Of a stretch of DNA of 64,000 nt, positions 26,219-34,590 are shown piece after piece. The notes under the pieces are model-generated. The model was not told the DNA's origin. It saw only the letters and a list, made by a program, of their open reading frames with translations, and did not search any database. Both the position numbers and the translations under genes were made by a program. How positions within the stretch are numbered: position 1 is the stretch's first letter; the number at the start of each line of letters is the position of its first letter. This DNA is from JAFGCL01 sp964423835 (GTDB taxonomy: Bacteria; Chloroflexota; Dehalococcoidia; UBA2247; RBG-13-53-26): assembly GCA_964423835.1 (NCBI GenBank), contig CAYRGJ010000004.1, forward strand, positions 62,001 to 126,000, written 5' to 3'.

Positions 26219-26955
26219 CCGAAGATTATCCCCCACAGCAGAACGCCCATGATGGGGCCGGAGCAGGCGATCCCGATCAGCCCGAAACCGTCTGACAGGG
26301 GTGACCGGCCGGCCAGCACCGAGACGAAGCCCAGCCCCAGGGCCAGGAACATGGGCACGGTCAACGGCCCGGCCGCCGCTGCTCCCGAGTCAAAGGCGAT
26401 GGCCAGGAACTCGGGCGGCGTGAACATGGCCAGGATGAGGACGATCCCGTAGACCACGGCCAGGAGATACCTGGTGGGGAACCCCAGAAGGATGCGCAGC
26501 AGCGCCGCCACGAAGAGAAGGCCCATGCCCGTGGCCACCACGAATATCAGGGGGGAAAAGCTGCTGCCCCCGGCGTCCAGGGACATGTTCCTGAGCACCA
26601 TCACGCTCGGCTCCGCATAGGTCACGGCGAAGCCGAAGACGGCGGCCACCACCAGGGCCAGCAGGGTGGAAGCGCTCTCCGGCAGTGCCGCCCCGACGTC
26701 GTGCCCCATGGGCAGTATGCCCTCCCGGACCCCGTAGAGAAAGAGGGTAATGCCGGCCAGGACCATGACCGACCCGGCCAGGAAGCGCAGGAAGAAGTCC
26801 GCCGGAACGTGCAAGACGGTGAACTGCAGCACCACGATGGCCACAATGATGGGCATCAGCGCCTTCATGGCCTCTTTCAGGGTGTCCCAGAGGGTCCTGA
26901 TGGGCATCAGGGACTTCACCACTTCTTTCAGAGTGCCCCAGAAGGTGCTCAGCAA
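26215..26955 (-). CDS. DUF1538 membrane protein (UmpA-like)
   Basis: Membrane protein of 246 residues, paralogous to the downstream gene. It carries the same signatures (AFDSGAAAAGPLTV, SPLSDGFGLIG) and a comparable helix layout after a 35-residue amphipathic N-terminus (KEVVKSLMPIRTLWDTL, containing a near-duplicate of itself, LKEAMKALMPI). It leads the three-gene unit DUF1538-DUF1538-PII-like. The unit is set in a minus-strand block with no other transport genes. Confidence 0.85.
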   Translation of the reverse strand: MLSTFWGTLKEVVKSLMPIRTLWDTLKEAMKALMPIIVAIVVLQFTVLHVPADFFLRFLAGSVMVLAGITLFLYGVREGILPMGHDVGAALPESASTLLALVVAAVFGFAVTYAEPSVMVLRNMSLDAGGSSFSPLIFVVATGMGLLFVAALLRILLGFPTRYLLAVVYGIVLILAMFTPPEFLAIAFDSGAAAAGPLTVPMFLALGLGFVSVLAGRSPLSDGFGLIGIACSGPIMGVLLWGIIFG

Positions 26956-27433
26956 GGCAGACTCCTTGAACCCGTCCGGACTCGAATGCGGCGGTGCCGG
27001 GCAATGGGCCGGCTGCCAGGGCCGTTCACGTAGATGCCTTCACCCTATCAGGCGCCCCGGCCACTGTCAACGGCTGCGGATGATGACCCGGCAGCGCCGG
27101 CCGCTATGGCCTGGGCTGGCTCCTGCCGTAGCACCTCGGCGATCTGTGCCAGGGGTATGGCAGAGGCATGCTCCACCCCCCAAGGGCGAATCCGCTGGCC
27201 TGCGGCCTTTGCAGGGCACGTCGGCCTGGAAGAAACCAGCCCGTATGATAGCATCCTCATGACGAGATCGGTCAAACCCGGTCGCATCCGGTTCAGCGGC
27301 CCTGAGCAACAGGCCGCGACGGCAGCTCCAGGGGCTGATTCGAGTTGAAATAGGGCCCGACGCCCGCCTATAATTGGAGTGTGAACGGGTTCTTGCCCCT
27401 TGGCCATCCTATACTCATCCGGGAGCATCATCA
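26956..27433. other. Divergent intergenic region with a plus-strand promoter
   Basis: About 480 bases between the UmpA-like gene (minus) and the crotonase gene (plus). No convincing gene: a 128-codon minus frame across 27048-27434 has no family resemblance. The right end holds the promoter at 27345-27374. Confidence 0.5.
27345..27374 (+). promoter_or_regulatory. Promoter for the first CoA-catabolic operon
   Basis: TTGAAA and a perfect TATAAT with an 18-base spacer, 60 bases before the crotonase start. Confidence 0.65.
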
Positions 27434-28249
27434 ATGACAGACGACACCCCTAATTACGCGCTCATCAAGAAGCTGCCGCTGAAGGACCCCAGCCAGTTCA
27501 TGGGGCTGATCACACTCAACCGGCCGGACGACATGAATCCCCTGAACTGGGCCACGGTGAAGGCGCTGCGGGCGGCGCTGCAGACGCTGTCCCCGGACCC
27601 CAGCGTCCGGGTCATCGCCATCACCGGCGCCGGCCGGGCCTTCAGCGCCGGCGGCGACCTCAAGGCCTACATGTACCTCTACCGCCACGAAACCGAGTAC
27701 CGGGGCTTCCTGGGCGACATGCGGGAGACCTTCGACTCCATGGCCACCCTGCCCCAGCCGGTGGTGGCCCTGGTCAACGGCTACTGCATCGCCGGCGGCA
27801 TCGAGCTGATGGAGGCCTGCGACTTCGCCTACGCCGCGAAGTCGGCCAAGATCGGCGACGGCCACCCCAACTTCGGCCAGATCGGCGGCGCCGGCGGCAA
27901 TATCCGGCTGCCGCGCTGGATCACGCCGCCCCGGGCCCGCGAGCTCCTTTTCACGGGCAAGCTGCTGACCGCCGACCAGGCCCTGGAGTGGGGGATCGTC
28001 AACCGGGTGGTGCCGGACGACAAGCTGCTGGATGCCGGCCTGGAGTTCGCCAACATCATTGTGGACAAGAGCCCGCTGGGCACGAAACTGACCAAGGAGC
28101 TGTGCAACCTTGGCTTGAATATGCGTTTGGAGGACGCGCTGCACCTGGAGATCCAGACCAACGTTCACTACTGTGTCTCCGGCTACGACAGCTACGAGGG
28201 CCTGGAGGCCTTCGATGCCAAGCGTCCGCCGAAATTTGAGGGCAGGTGA
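27434..28249 (+). CDS. Crotonase-family protein (enoyl-CoA hydratase-like)
   Basis: Crotonase-fold protein of 271 residues. The oxyanion segment GRAFSAGGDLKAYMY and the core YCIAGGIELMEACDFAYA are clear. The first catalytic Glu (GIELM) is kept, but where classical hydratases have PEI this protein reads DGHPNFG, so the second Glu is missing. It may therefore be an isomerase, hydrolase or C-C lyase rather than a simple hydratase. It starts a plus-strand operon: the thiolase-like gene begins three bases after its stop. Confidence 0.88.
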   Translation: MTDDTPNYALIKKLPLKDPSQFMGLITLNRPDDMNPLNWATVKALRAALQTLSPDPSVRVIAITGAGRAFSAGGDLKAYMYLYRHETEYRGFLGDMRETFDSMATLPQPVVALVNGYCIAGGIELMEACDFAYAAKSAKIGDGHPNFGQIGGAGGNIRLPRWITPPRARELLFTGKLLTADQALEWGIVNRVVPDDKLLDAGLEFANIIVDKSPLGTKLTKELCNLGLNMRLEDALHLEIQTNVHYCVSGYDSYEGLEAFDAKRPPKFEGR

Positions 28250-28252
28250 CAA

Positions 28253-29416
28253 ATGGCTAAGTTCGATACCGCAATTGCCGGGGTGGGCTTCACCGAGTAC
28301 TCGGCCGATTCCGGGCGCAGCATTCTGGCGCTGGCCGTCGAGGCCTGCCAGAAGGCCATGATGGACGCCGGGCTGCAGCCCAAGGATGTTGACGGCATCC
28401 TGGAGTTCAGCCTGGGCGACTCCGTTCCCACTGAGAGCGTGGCCCAGGGCCTGGGGCTGCCGGAGGTCAACTACGCCGCCGACTGGTTCTGCGGCGGGTT
28501 CGCCCCCTCGGCCCTTATCGCCACCGCCAGCATGGCGGTCACCAGCGGCATGGCCAAAGCGGTCCTGATCTACCGGGCCATGAACGGCCGGTCGGGCTTC
28601 CGACTGGGCGGCGGCGGCGGCGGCGATGCCTTCCGGCCCCGCTCGGGCGCCCAGTACCGCGTGCCTTATGGCTGGTTGACCTTCGGCCAGAACATGGCCC
28701 TCTGGTGCCGCCGCCACATGGAGAAGTACGGCACCAAGCAGGAGCACCTGGCGGCCATCGCCATCTCGCAGCGGGAAGCGGCCCTGCTCAACGACCGGGC
28801 CCTGCAGCGCAAGCCCATGACCCTGGAGGACTACATGGCCTCCCGGGTCATCGCCGAGCCCTTCCACCTCTTCGACATGTCGCTGGAGACCGACGGCGCC
28901 TGCGCGCTTCTGGTGACCACCAAGGACCGGGCCCGGAACTGCCGCAAGAAGCCGGTCTACGTGAAGGCCGCCGGGCACTTCGGCAAGGCCACCGTGGCCG
29001 ATCCCATGTGGGCCGACGCCTTCCTGTGGCCGGACCTGACCGAGAACTACACCAGGTTCCTGGCGCCCCGGCTGTACGAAGAGGCCGGGCTGAAGCCCGA
29101 GGACGTGGACGTGGCGGAGATCTATGACTGCTTCACCTATACCGTCCTGATGGCCCTGGAGGGCCTGGGGTTCTGCAAGAAGGGCGAGGGCGGGTTCTTT
29201 GCCGCCTCCGGCGCCACCGGGCTGAAGGGCAAGATCCCGGTCAACACCAATGGCGGCATGCTGTCGGAGGCCTATATCCACGGAGTCAATACCGTCGCCG
29301 AGGCGGTGATGCAGCTGCGCGGCGAATGCGGAAAGCGCCAGGTGCCCGACGCGGAGGTGTGCTTTGTCACCTCCGGCGCCACCACCATAGGCAGCGCCTG
29401 CATCCTGACCGTCTAG
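28253..29416 (+). CDS. Thiolase-like protein (SCP2-type/lipid-transfer family)
   Basis: Thiolase-fold protein of 387 residues, of the group that pairs with DUF35 proteins. A Cys in DWFCGGFAPSAL lies at the nucleophile position of thiolases. The C-terminal part has VNTNGGMLSEAYIHGVN in place of the usual GGxxxxGHPxGASG, so the second catalytic block is altered. Members cleave or form beta-ketoacyl-CoAs, or act as aldolase partners in sterol side-chain breakdown. It sits between a crotonase and a Zn-ribbon/OB protein, the usual trio for a retro-aldol/thiolytic complex. Confidence 0.85.
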   Translation: MAKFDTAIAGVGFTEYSADSGRSILALAVEACQKAMMDAGLQPKDVDGILEFSLGDSVPTESVAQGLGLPEVNYAADWFCGGFAPSALIATASMAVTSGMAKAVLIYRAMNGRSGFRLGGGGGGDAFRPRSGAQYRVPYGWLTFGQNMALWCRRHMEKYGTKQEHLAAIAISQREAALLNDRALQRKPMTLEDYMASRVIAEPFHLFDMSLETDGACALLVTTKDRARNCRKKPVYVKAAGHFGKATVADPMWADAFLWPDLTENYTRFLAPRLYEEAGLKPEDVDVAEIYDCFTYTVLMALEGLGFCKKGEGGFFAASGATGLKGKIPVNTNGGMLSEAYIHGVNTVAEAVMQLRGECGKRQVPDAEVCFVTSGATTIGSACILTV

Positions 29417-29432
29417 CGAGGGAAGTCGAGAA

Positions 29433-29837
29433 ATGGAACGATACATAGTTCATCCAGAGGCAGACCAGGACAGCAGCCCCTACTGGCAGTCGCTGCGGGA
29501 GCACCAGGCCAAGCTGCAGAAGTGCCCCAAGTGCGGCAAGTTCCGGTTCCCGCCGGGCCCCAGCTGCTACTACTGCGGCACCCTCGGCGGAAGCTGGGAG
29601 CCGATATCGGGCAAGGGCGTGATCTACACCTGGAGCGTGATCCACCACCCGGTCGACAAGAGGCTGGCCGGGGAGGTGCCGTTCACGGTGGCCATGGTGG
29701 ACCTGGAAGAGGGCCCCCGCATCGTCGGGAGGCTGGTCAACGGGGACAAGGCCAAGCTCAAGGCCGGTCTGCCGGTGAAGGCCCGGTACGAGGACATGGA
29801 TAAGGACCTGACCCTGCTGAACTTCGAGCCGGCCTGA
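29433..29837 (+). CDS. Zn-ribbon/OB-fold protein (DUF35/ChsH2-C-like)
   Basis: Protein of 134 residues. Cysteines 31, 34, 45 and 48 form a rubredoxin-like zinc ribbon, followed by an OB fold (GVIYTWSVIHHPVDKRL, VPFTVAMVDLEEGPRIVGRL). Such proteins bind acyl-CoA and tether thiolase-like enzymes, as in the archaeal thiolase/HMGCS/DUF35 complex and bacterial steroid aldolases. It begins 16 bases after the thiolase-like gene, so a complex with that protein is likely (inference). Confidence 0.9.
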   Translation: MERYIVHPEADQDSSPYWQSLREHQAKLQKCPKCGKFRFPPGPSCYYCGTLGGSWEPISGKGVIYTWSVIHHPVDKRLAGEVPFTVAMVDLEEGPRIVGRLVNGDKAKLKAGLPVKARYEDMDKDLTLLNFEPA

Positions 29838-29939
29838 CCGGGCGGCGCGGCCTGAACGCCGGGCGGCCGGGAATACCAGGCGAGCAGTCACAGGTGACCA
29901 ATTCCAGCGGAGGGCTGGAGGTTAGATAGGAGGACCACA

Positions 29940-31403
29940 GTGATAACTTCGCAACAGTTCATAGAGCGTATGAGATCCCTGAAGCCCAACTGCTACATGC
30001 ACGGCAGCGTTATACAGCGCGACGACCCGCGCATGCTGACGTCGATGAAGGACATCCTGATGACCTTCGACCTGGTCGACGACCCGGGCTACAAGGACTT
30101 CATCACCGCCACCTCGCACCTGACCGGCAAGACCATTAACCGGTTCACCAACATCCACCAGACAGTGGACGACCTGCTGAAGAAGCAGCTGATGACCCGG
30201 GTGCTCAGCCGGCTTTCCGGCACCTGCATCCAGCGCTGCATGGGCGTGGACATGATGAACGCCCTGTCCGTGGTGACCAAGGAGGCCGACGACAAGAACG
30301 GCGGCAAGACCGAGTTTCACGAGCGCTGGAAGGCCTTCTGCAAGGAGTTCCAGGAGAAGGACCTGGTGGGCGCCGCCGCCCAGACCGACGTCAAGGGCGA
30401 CCGCCTGCTGCGCCCCCACGAGCAGGCCGACCCTGATCTGTACATGAGGGTGGTGGAGAGGAACGCCAAGGGTGTGGTGGTCCGGGGCTGCAAGGTGCAC
30501 ACCACCGTCGGGCCCTACTGCGACGAGCTGCTGGTCACCCCCTGCCGCGGCCTGACCAAGGACGAGGGGGACTGGTCCATCTGCTTCTCCATCCCGGCAG
30601 ACACCAAGGGCGTCCACATGCTCATTGAAGCGGCCAACCCCACCCCGCGCAAGGCCTTCCCGGCGGAGGTGGAAAAGCACGGCATCGCCCACAGCGTCAC
30701 CATCTTCGACGACGTGCTGGTGCCCTGGGACAGGGTATTCCTGGACCAGGACCCGGCCCTGGGCGGCCGCGCGGCGGTCCTGTTCGCGCTGTATCACCGG
30801 CACAGCTACACCGGCTGCAAGCCGGCCTACACCGACCTGCTGATGGGCACCACGGCCCTCATCGCCGAGGTGAGCGGCATCGAGAAGGAGCAGCACGTCA
30901 AGCACAAGCTGGCGGAGATGGTGTCCATCGCCGAGCTGGTCTTTGCCTCCGGCGTGGCCGCGGCCTACACCGCCACCAAGGCCTCCTCGGGGACCATGAT
31001 CCCCAACGTGATCTACTGCAACGTCGGCCGCAAGCATGCCGGACTGAACATCTACCACGAGTACGACACGCTATGTGATATCTGCGGCGGCCAGCCGCAG
31101 ACCATGCCCTACGAGGAAGAGTACGCCGATCCCAGGTGGCGGGCGTACCTGGACAAGTACTTCGCCCGGAAGAAGGACGTGGATCCCGAGATCGTGCACC
31201 GGGCCTTCCGGCTGGCCCAGGACCTGATCGCCGGGCCGGTGGCCTCCAACATGCAGATCGCCGGCGTGCACGGCGGCGGCTCCCCCATCATGGAGGACAT
31301 CGCCATCATGGCCAACTACCCGCTCGAGGAGAAGAAGAACATCGCCCGCCGGCTGGCGGGCATCCCCGAGAAGGAGATCAAGCCCAAGGAAGCCAAGAAG
31401 TAG
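29940..31403 (+). CDS. 4-hydroxybutyryl-CoA dehydratase-like enzyme
   Basis: Flavin/[4Fe-4S] enzyme of the 4-hydroxyphenylacetate-hydroxylase superfamily, 487 residues. The four cluster ligands known from Clostridium AbfD are all in place: Cys 96 and Cys 100 (GTCIQRCMG), His 286 and Cys 293 (H-x6-C in YHRHSYTGC). FAD-binding segments such as IPADTKGVHM and VTIFDDVLVPWDRVF match the family. It should dehydrate 4-hydroxybutyryl-CoA to crotonyl-CoA, with vinylacetyl-CoA isomerase activity, or act on a close analogue. AGGAGG lies a few bases upstream, and a strong terminator follows. Confidence 0.88.
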   Translation: MITSQQFIERMRSLKPNCYMHGSVIQRDDPRMLTSMKDILMTFDLVDDPGYKDFITATSHLTGKTINRFTNIHQTVDDLLKKQLMTRVLSRLSGTCIQRCMGVDMMNALSVVTKEADDKNGGKTEFHERWKAFCKEFQEKDLVGAAAQTDVKGDRLLRPHEQADPDLYMRVVERNAKGVVVRGCKVHTTVGPYCDELLVTPCRGLTKDEGDWSICFSIPADTKGVHMLIEAANPTPRKAFPAEVEKHGIAHSVTIFDDVLVPWDRVFLDQDPALGGRAAVLFALYHRHSYTGCKPAYTDLLMGTTALIAEVSGIEKEQHVKHKLAEMVSIAELVFASGVAAAYTATKASSGTMIPNVIYCNVGRKHAGLNIYHEYDTLCDICGGQPQTMPYEEEYADPRWRAYLDKYFARKKDVDPEIVHRAFRLAQDLIAGPVASNMQIAGVHGGGSPIMEDIAIMANYPLEEKKNIARRLAGIPEKEIKPKEAKK

Positions 31404-31449
31404 AGGCGCACGGCCGCGCTGCGCCGCGGCGGGTGACTGAGGTTCAGAA

Positions 31450-31483
31450 GCGGGGCCGGTGTGCAGCCGGCCCCGCGCTCTTT
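31450..31483 (+). terminator. Rho-independent terminator after the dehydratase gene
   Basis: Perfect 10-bp GC stem (GCGGGGCCGG, loop of 7, CCGGCCCCGC) followed by GCTCTTT. It closes the operon that begins at 27434. Confidence 0.75.
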
Positions 31484-31601
31484 CCCAGCCCTGGTGTCTC
31501 GCCAGCCTGCGGCGAACCAGCCAGGCCGAAATCACTGCTGATGCCGGGCCGGTACTGTGCTAGAATGCTTCCGAACGCTATCGCCCGATCGAGGAGCTGC
31601 T

Positions 31602-32165
31602 ATGGACGATCTGAACATCCCTGCACTTGAGGGTTTCCGGCTGGAGTCTCTGCCGCAGGAGGCCTGTGTCAGGCTGCTGCAGCTGTACTCGCGCATGCTG
31701 GTGGCCCTGGACGGCTTCTGGTACCTCTCCTGCGCGGACAAGACGGGCACGGCCAGCGCCGTTGACAGCGACATACAGGTGTGGAGAAGCCTGTCCCGGT
31801 ACGTGACGCACGATGTGGCCCGGGCGCTGGAAATCCCCGGCCGGCGCGCAGAAGACTATGCCTTGGTGCTCGGGGCGCGGCCCAACCACTATCTCTTTGC
31901 CGAGAAGTGGGAGATCGTGGGCCGGGGCCGGGCCCTGCAGACCATCCGGAGGTGCCCCACCCTACTGGCGCTGGAGAAGGAAGGGCAGGGCCGGGACTCC
32001 ACGCACTGCCGGGTGGCCTGCGCGCCCATCCGCGCAGCCCACGCAAAGTACTTCAATCCCGCCCTGGAGGTGGTCTGCCACAAGATGCCCCCGCGGAACG
32101 GTGAAGACGACCTGGCCTGCCAGTGGGAGTACGTGGAGAAGGCCTCACCATCCCAATCGCGGTGA
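31602..32165 (+). CDS. DUF6125-like protein with five conserved cysteines (copy 2)
   Basis: Paralogue of the protein at 5759-6310, 187 residues. The shared blocks are LDGFWYLS, RCPTLLALEKEGQGRD, HCRVAC, YFNPALEVVC and CQWEY. Cysteines 118, 136, 140, 159 and 173 have the same spacing (18, 4, 19, 14) as in copy 1, although the rest is only moderately similar. That points to a bound metal or cluster. GAGGAG precedes the ATG at 31602 and a TAGAAT box lies at 31561-31566. It converges with the cysteine-rich DUF1284 gene. Confidence 0.8.
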   Translation: MDDLNIPALEGFRLESLPQEACVRLLQLYSRMLVALDGFWYLSCADKTGTASAVDSDIQVWRSLSRYVTHDVARALEIPGRRAEDYALVLGARPNHYLFAEKWEIVGRGRALQTIRRCPTLLALEKEGQGRDSTHCRVACAPIRAAHAKYFNPALEVVCHKMPPRNGEDDLACQWEYVEKASPSQSR

Positions 32166-32167
32166 GG

Positions 32168-32211
32168 CCTCAACTCTGTCGAGATGAGGCCTCATCTCTG
32201 TCGAGTTGAGG
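32168..32211. terminator. Nested inverted repeat between converging genes
   Basis: CCTCAACTC (32168-32176) and GAGTTGAGG (32203-32211) form outer arms. Between them lies an 18-bp perfect palindrome (GAGATGAGG/CCTCATCTC, 32181-32198), with TGTC on each side. It overlaps the end of the DUF1284 gene and could act as a two-way terminator, although it lacks a T-run. Confidence 0.5.
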
Positions 32212-32611
32212 GGCCCCGGCAGGCGCTCTTCCAGCGGCACTTGGTGAGGCACAGAGACGTGGGCACCTTCCGCTTGATGCGGGCCATGAACTGGGCCCCG
32301 GTCAGGCGGTCCCCGTAGTCCGCCTCCAGCGTCTTCAGCACTATGGCGTCCCACTTGCGGACGGCGGTCTCGTCGCCGTCCGGGCTCTGGCAGCGGTCGC
32401 CCTTGCAGAGAGGGCATTCCTGGCAGAGATCGTCGGCGCCCTCCACCACCTCTATGACCAAGTCGGACTCTGCCTCCAGGGACTGCTTGATCAGCGCGGC
32501 CAGCGCGCCGAACGCCTGGCCCCGCTCAAAGGTCTCCAGGACCAGGAACGGCTGGCACATGATGTGGTGCGGCCGCAGTCTGAGGTCCGCCGGTTCCCGC
32601 GTGGTGGTCAT
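32192..32611 (-). CDS. DUF1284 cysteine-rich protein
   Basis: Protein of 139 residues. The start LRLRPHHIMCQPFLVLETF is characteristic of DUF1284; cysteines follow in CQECPLCKGDRC and in the C-terminal CLTKCRWKSAC. At least seven cysteines and the HH pair suggest an iron-sulfur or zinc site. The function is unknown. It is a single minus-strand gene facing the second DUF6125-like gene. Confidence 0.78.
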   Translation of the reverse strand: MTTTREPADLRLRPHHIMCQPFLVLETFERGQAFGALAALIKQSLEAESDLVIEVVEGADDLCQECPLCKGDRCQSPDGDETAVRKWDAIVLKTLEADYGDRLTGAQFMARIKRKVPTSLCLTKCRWKSACRGPSTRQR

Positions 32612-32686
32612 GGATTCCTATCCTCCGCTGCGCGCTGATTCCAGGGTTGCCGCCATATTATACCAGCGGGGGGCAACGGCCCGATG

Positions 32687-32715
32687 TTGAAAAGGGCTCT
32701 GGGGCCGTCTAGAAT
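32687..32715 (+). promoter_or_regulatory. Promoter for the 3-hydroxyacyl-CoA dehydrogenase gene
   Basis: TTGAAA and TAGAAT with a 17-base spacer, about 32 bases before the start codon. Confidence 0.6.
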
Positions 32716-32747
32716 TAGAAACCGACCCCAAATATAAGGAGGCGAGA

Positions 32748-33617
32748 ATGGAAATCAAGAAGGTATGCGTAATCGGCGCCGGCACCATGGGCAACGGCAT
32801 CACCCAGGTAGTGGCGCAGGCCGGCTATGACACGGCCATGGTGGACATCAAGCAGGAGTTCCTGGACCGGGGCCTGAACGCCATCAAGGGCAGCCTGGCG
32901 CGGGTGGTCAAGAAGGGCACTATCACCCAGGCGGATGCGGACCAGATCGTGGGCCGCATCAAGACCACCACCGACATGAAGGCCGGCGCCGGGGATGCCG
33001 ACTATGTCATCGAGGCTGTGTTCGAGAGGGCCGAGGTCAAGCAGCCGGTGCTCAAGCAGCTGGACGAGATCTGCCCGGAGAGGACCATCATAGCCTCCAA
33101 CACCTCCTCCATCCCCATCAGCCTGCTGTCTTCGGCCACGAAGCGGCCGCAGAAGGTGGTGGGCCTGCATTTCTTTAACCCCGTGCCGGTGATGAAGCTG
33201 ATCGAGGTGGTGAAGTCCCTGACCGTGGCCGAGGAGACCATCGCCGTCAGCGTGGCCCTGGGCAAGTCGCTGGGCAAGGAGCCGGTGGTGGTCAAGGACG
33301 CCCCGGGCTTCATCGCCAACCGCATCGCCAACCTGGCGGCCAACGAGGCGCTCAAGGTCCTGGAAGAGGGCCTGGCCTCCGCCGAGGACATCGACAAGGT
33401 CTGCCGGCTGGCCTTCAACTGGCCCATGGGGCTGCTGCAGATGACGGACCTGGTGGGAACGGACGTGGTCATGGACCTGGCCGAGTCCATCTACAAGGAG
33501 ACCGGCTGGGAGCGGTACAAGCCGGCGCCCATCCTCAAGCGGATGGTGGAGAGCGGCTACCTGGGGAACAAGAACAACAAGGGCATCTACACCCTGTTCG
33601 GGCCCAAGCCGCAGTAG
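32748..33617 (+). CDS. 3-hydroxyacyl-CoA (3-hydroxybutyryl-CoA) dehydrogenase
   Basis: Enzyme of 289 residues that oxidises (S)-3-hydroxyacyl-CoA to the 3-keto form with NAD. The Rossmann motif VIGAGTMGNGITQV is at residue 7, followed by ASNTSSIPI, the family signature GLHFFNPVPVMKLIEVV around the catalytic His, and VKDAPGFIANRI. The size is that of the short bacterial butyryl-type enzymes. With the crotonase and the dehydratase upstream it completes crotonyl-CoA to acetoacetyl-CoA. AAGGAGG lies upstream. Confidence 0.95.
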   Translation: MEIKKVCVIGAGTMGNGITQVVAQAGYDTAMVDIKQEFLDRGLNAIKGSLARVVKKGTITQADADQIVGRIKTTTDMKAGAGDADYVIEAVFERAEVKQPVLKQLDEICPERTIIASNTSSIPISLLSSATKRPQKVVGLHFFNPVPVMKLIEVVKSLTVAEETIAVSVALGKSLGKEPVVVKDAPGFIANRIANLAANEALKVLEEGLASAEDIDKVCRLAFNWPMGLLQMTDLVGTDVVMDLAESIYKETGWERYKPAPILKRMVESGYLGNKNNKGIYTLFGPKPQ

Positions 33618-33651
33618 CCAGCGCTCGGTTGCGCTGAACAACGGGATAGCC

Positions 33652-33681
33652 GGCGCCGCCGGGGCCAAAGCCGGCGGCGCC
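33652..33681 (+). terminator. GC hairpin after the dehydrogenase gene
   Basis: 11-bp perfect stem (GGCGCCGCCGG, 8-base loop, CCGGCGGCGCC) 35 bases after the stop codon. No T-run follows, so termination is uncertain. Confidence 0.4.
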
Positions 33682-33741
33682 CGGTGCGGCGCTTTGCCGG
33701 CGGGGGCCGGTACTTCTGGAGACAAGGAGAAGAGGACGGAG

Positions 33742-34509
33742 ATGATACTGGACCAGTTCAGGCTTGATGGGAAAGCGGCCATAGTCACCGGCGGAGGAGG
33801 AGGGATGGGCCGGGCCATATCGGCGGCCCTGGCCGAGGTGGGCGCCGCGGTGACCGTCGCGGACGTGGTGGCCGAGGCCGGGCAGCAGACCGCCGACGAG
33901 GTCAAGAAGGCCGGCGGCAAGGCCATCTTCTTCAAGGTGGACCTGGGCAAGAAGAGCGAGATCGAGGCCATGGTGGAGACCACCGTGAAGGAGTTCGGCA
34001 GCGTCGACATCCTGATCAACAACGCCGGCATCCAGCTGGCCAAGCCCTTCATCGACCTCACCGAGGAGGACTGGCACCGGGTCATGAACATCAACCTGAC
34101 CAGCATCTTCCTGTGCTCGCAGGCGGCCGGCCGGCACATGATCAAGCAGGGCCACGGCAAGGTCATCAACATCGCCTCCAACGGCGGGCTGAGGGCCGCC
34201 ACCAACCAGTCCGTCTACTGCGTCAGCAAGGCCGGGGTGGTGATGCTCACCATGGCCCTGGCCAACGAGTGGGCCAGGCACAACATCCGGGTCAACGCCA
34301 TCGCCCCGGGGTATTTCCGGACGCCGTTCTCCGCCAAGGCCACCGAGGATGAGAAGACGGCCGCCAAGCTGCTGGGCCAGATCCCGCTGCGCCGCTTTGG
34401 CGAGCCGAAGGACCTGGGCCCGCTGGTGGTCTACCTGGCCTCGCCGGCCTGCGACTACATGACCGGAGAGACCGTCCTCTTCGATGGCGGGCACCTCTGC
34501 CACCTGTGA
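33742..34509 (+). CDS. Short-chain dehydrogenase/reductase (FabG-like)
   Basis: Classical SDR of 255 residues. The cofactor loop TGGGGGMGRAI, DVV after strand 2, NNAGIQ, the catalytic Ser in NIASNGG and Y-x3-K in YCVSKAG, and the C-terminal IAPGYFRTPF are all present. It could reduce or oxidise a 3-oxoacyl or other alcohol/ketone. GACGGAG precedes the ATG at 33742. It follows the hydroxyacyl-CoA dehydrogenase on the same strand and may share its transcript. Confidence 0.9.
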   Translation: MILDQFRLDGKAAIVTGGGGGMGRAISAALAEVGAAVTVADVVAEAGQQTADEVKKAGGKAIFFKVDLGKKSEIEAMVETTVKEFGSVDILINNAGIQLAKPFIDLTEEDWHRVMNINLTSIFLCSQAAGRHMIKQGHGKVINIASNGGLRAATNQSVYCVSKAGVVMLTMALANEWARHNIRVNAIAPGYFRTPFSAKATEDEKTAAKLLGQIPLRRFGEPKDLGPLVVYLASPACDYMTGETVLFDGGHLCHL

Positions 34510-34590
34510 CCCCGGAAGCGGCGATGCCGGGCCCGCGGCCGCCGCGCCGGGCGCCCCGGCTGCCACCGATCTTGTGACGGGCTGAGCACT

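Noticed and set aside
27048..27434. Possible 128-residue minus-strand gene upstream of the crotonase
   Set aside because: It would run across the promoter at 27345-27374, has no Shine-Dalgarno and no family resemblance.
27431..29446. Minus-strand open frame of about 670 codons
   Set aside because: It is antisense to the crotonase and thiolase-like genes, with no recognisable motif.
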